Assembly (NCBI GenBank): GCA_015484985.1
Contig: WFUL01000194.1
Coordinates: 1-6,159 of the forward strand
Origin: Anaerolineales bacterium
GTDB taxonomy: Bacteria; Chloroflexota; Anaerolineae; Anaerolineales; DRMV01
Reading direction: 5' to 3'
Length of the DNA stretch: 6,159 nt
Both the position numbers and the translations under genes were made by a program. Positions 6,009-6,159 of the stretch are shown here, in pieces; position 1 is the stretch's first letter; every line of letters begins with the position of its first letter. The notes under the pieces are model-generated. The model was not told the DNA's origin and made no database searches. It worked only from the letters and a program-made list of their open reading frames with translations.

Positions 6009-6159
6009 GGTCGTGTCAAGATTTTTGTGTAAGGGGCGGATAGCGCTGAGCAAACATACGGCGCAAGTCTTCCTGAGCTTCCCGAAAGCCTCGCAGACTG
6101 CGCCCACCCCAACGGGCATTCAGGCGGGCCAGATGCCAGTACGTCATGCGCTCCAGGGC
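6009..6159 (-). mobile_element. end of an insertion sequence, probably IS256 family (partial)
   Basis: The transposase-like C-terminus on the - strand finishes inside a sequence reading, outward on the - strand, TTACACAAAAATCTTGACACG. An A-rich 'ACACAAAAATCTTGACAC' motif just at the transposase stop is the usual look of IS256-family terminal inverted repeats. The outer boundary is set near 6009 by eye; the other end and any target duplication lie outside the window, so exact limits and completeness cannot be judged. Confidence 0.5.
6016..6159 (-). CDS. transposase C-terminus, probably IS256 (mutator) family, partial
   Basis: Seen: an open - strand frame entering from the right window edge and ending at a TGA (bases 6018-6016), giving 47 residues. 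They include MTYWHLARLNARWGGRSLRG and then FREAQEDLRRMFAQRYPP. The pattern 'LN-x-(K/R)-W-x-x-R-x-(L/V)-(R/K)-G-F-x-x-A-x-(E/D)-x-(L/F)-x-x-(M/I/L)-F-x-x-RY' near the very end is what I recall from one branch of IS256-family transposases, and the terminal-repeat-like DNA at the stop codon agrees. The frame is free of stops across the visible stretch and its composition is protein-like. The N-terminal and catalytic parts (DDE) lie outside the window, so activity cannot be judged. It converges on the nuo operon. A different, unrelated protein ending is possible. Confidence 0.55.
   Translation of the reverse strand, partial: ALERMTYWHLARLNARWGGRSLRGFREAQEDLRRMFAQRYPPLTQKS

Noticed and set aside
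5775..6119. A 114-codon - strand frame over the terminator and insertion-sequence end
   Set aside because: It runs through the terminator hairpin and the putative terminal repeat, has no recognisable family or ribosome binding site, and overlaps the more protein-like transposase tail in another frame.

Overview
This window is most of the distal, membrane-arm half of a bacterial respiratory complex I (NADH:quinone oxidoreductase, nuo) operon, read on the + strand. In order it holds nuoI (its 5' end is cut by the window edge), nuoJ, nuoK, nuoL, a two-gene cassette that looks like a toxin-antitoxin pair (DUF4258-like then DUF2283-like), and nuoM. The operon is then closed by a strong hairpin terminator. 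The last ~150 bases run the other way and appear to be the 3' end of an insertion sequence, probably IS256 family: a transposase C-terminus with the element's terminal repeat.

The organism is a fairly GC-rich bacterium (about 62% GC in sampled nuoL and nuoM stretches). The split gene neighbourhood, heptad intergenic repeats and His-rich NuoL loop would suit a Chloroflexota-like or other thermophile-related lineage, but this placement is a guess from general appearance and no marker gene here settles it.

How the genes work together: NuoI carries two [4Fe-4S] clusters that pass electrons toward quinone. NuoJ and NuoK lie at the start of the membrane arm. NuoL and NuoM are the large antiporter-like proton-pumping subunits. 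The expected partner NuoN is not found directly after nuoM. The cassette between nuoL and nuoM has no evident role in complex I. It is lower in GC (246 of 466 bases, 53%, by hand count), its genes overlap, and its last stop codon overlaps the reading frame of nuoM, so it is physically built into the operon.

Non-coding features of note are a five-unit degenerate 7-bp tandem repeat between nuoK and nuoL, and a nested double inverted repeat (outer 16-bp arms around a perfect 15-bp hairpin) after nuoM. The stretch 5810-6008, between this structure and the insertion-sequence end, holds no gene, tRNA or clear regulatory element that I can support.
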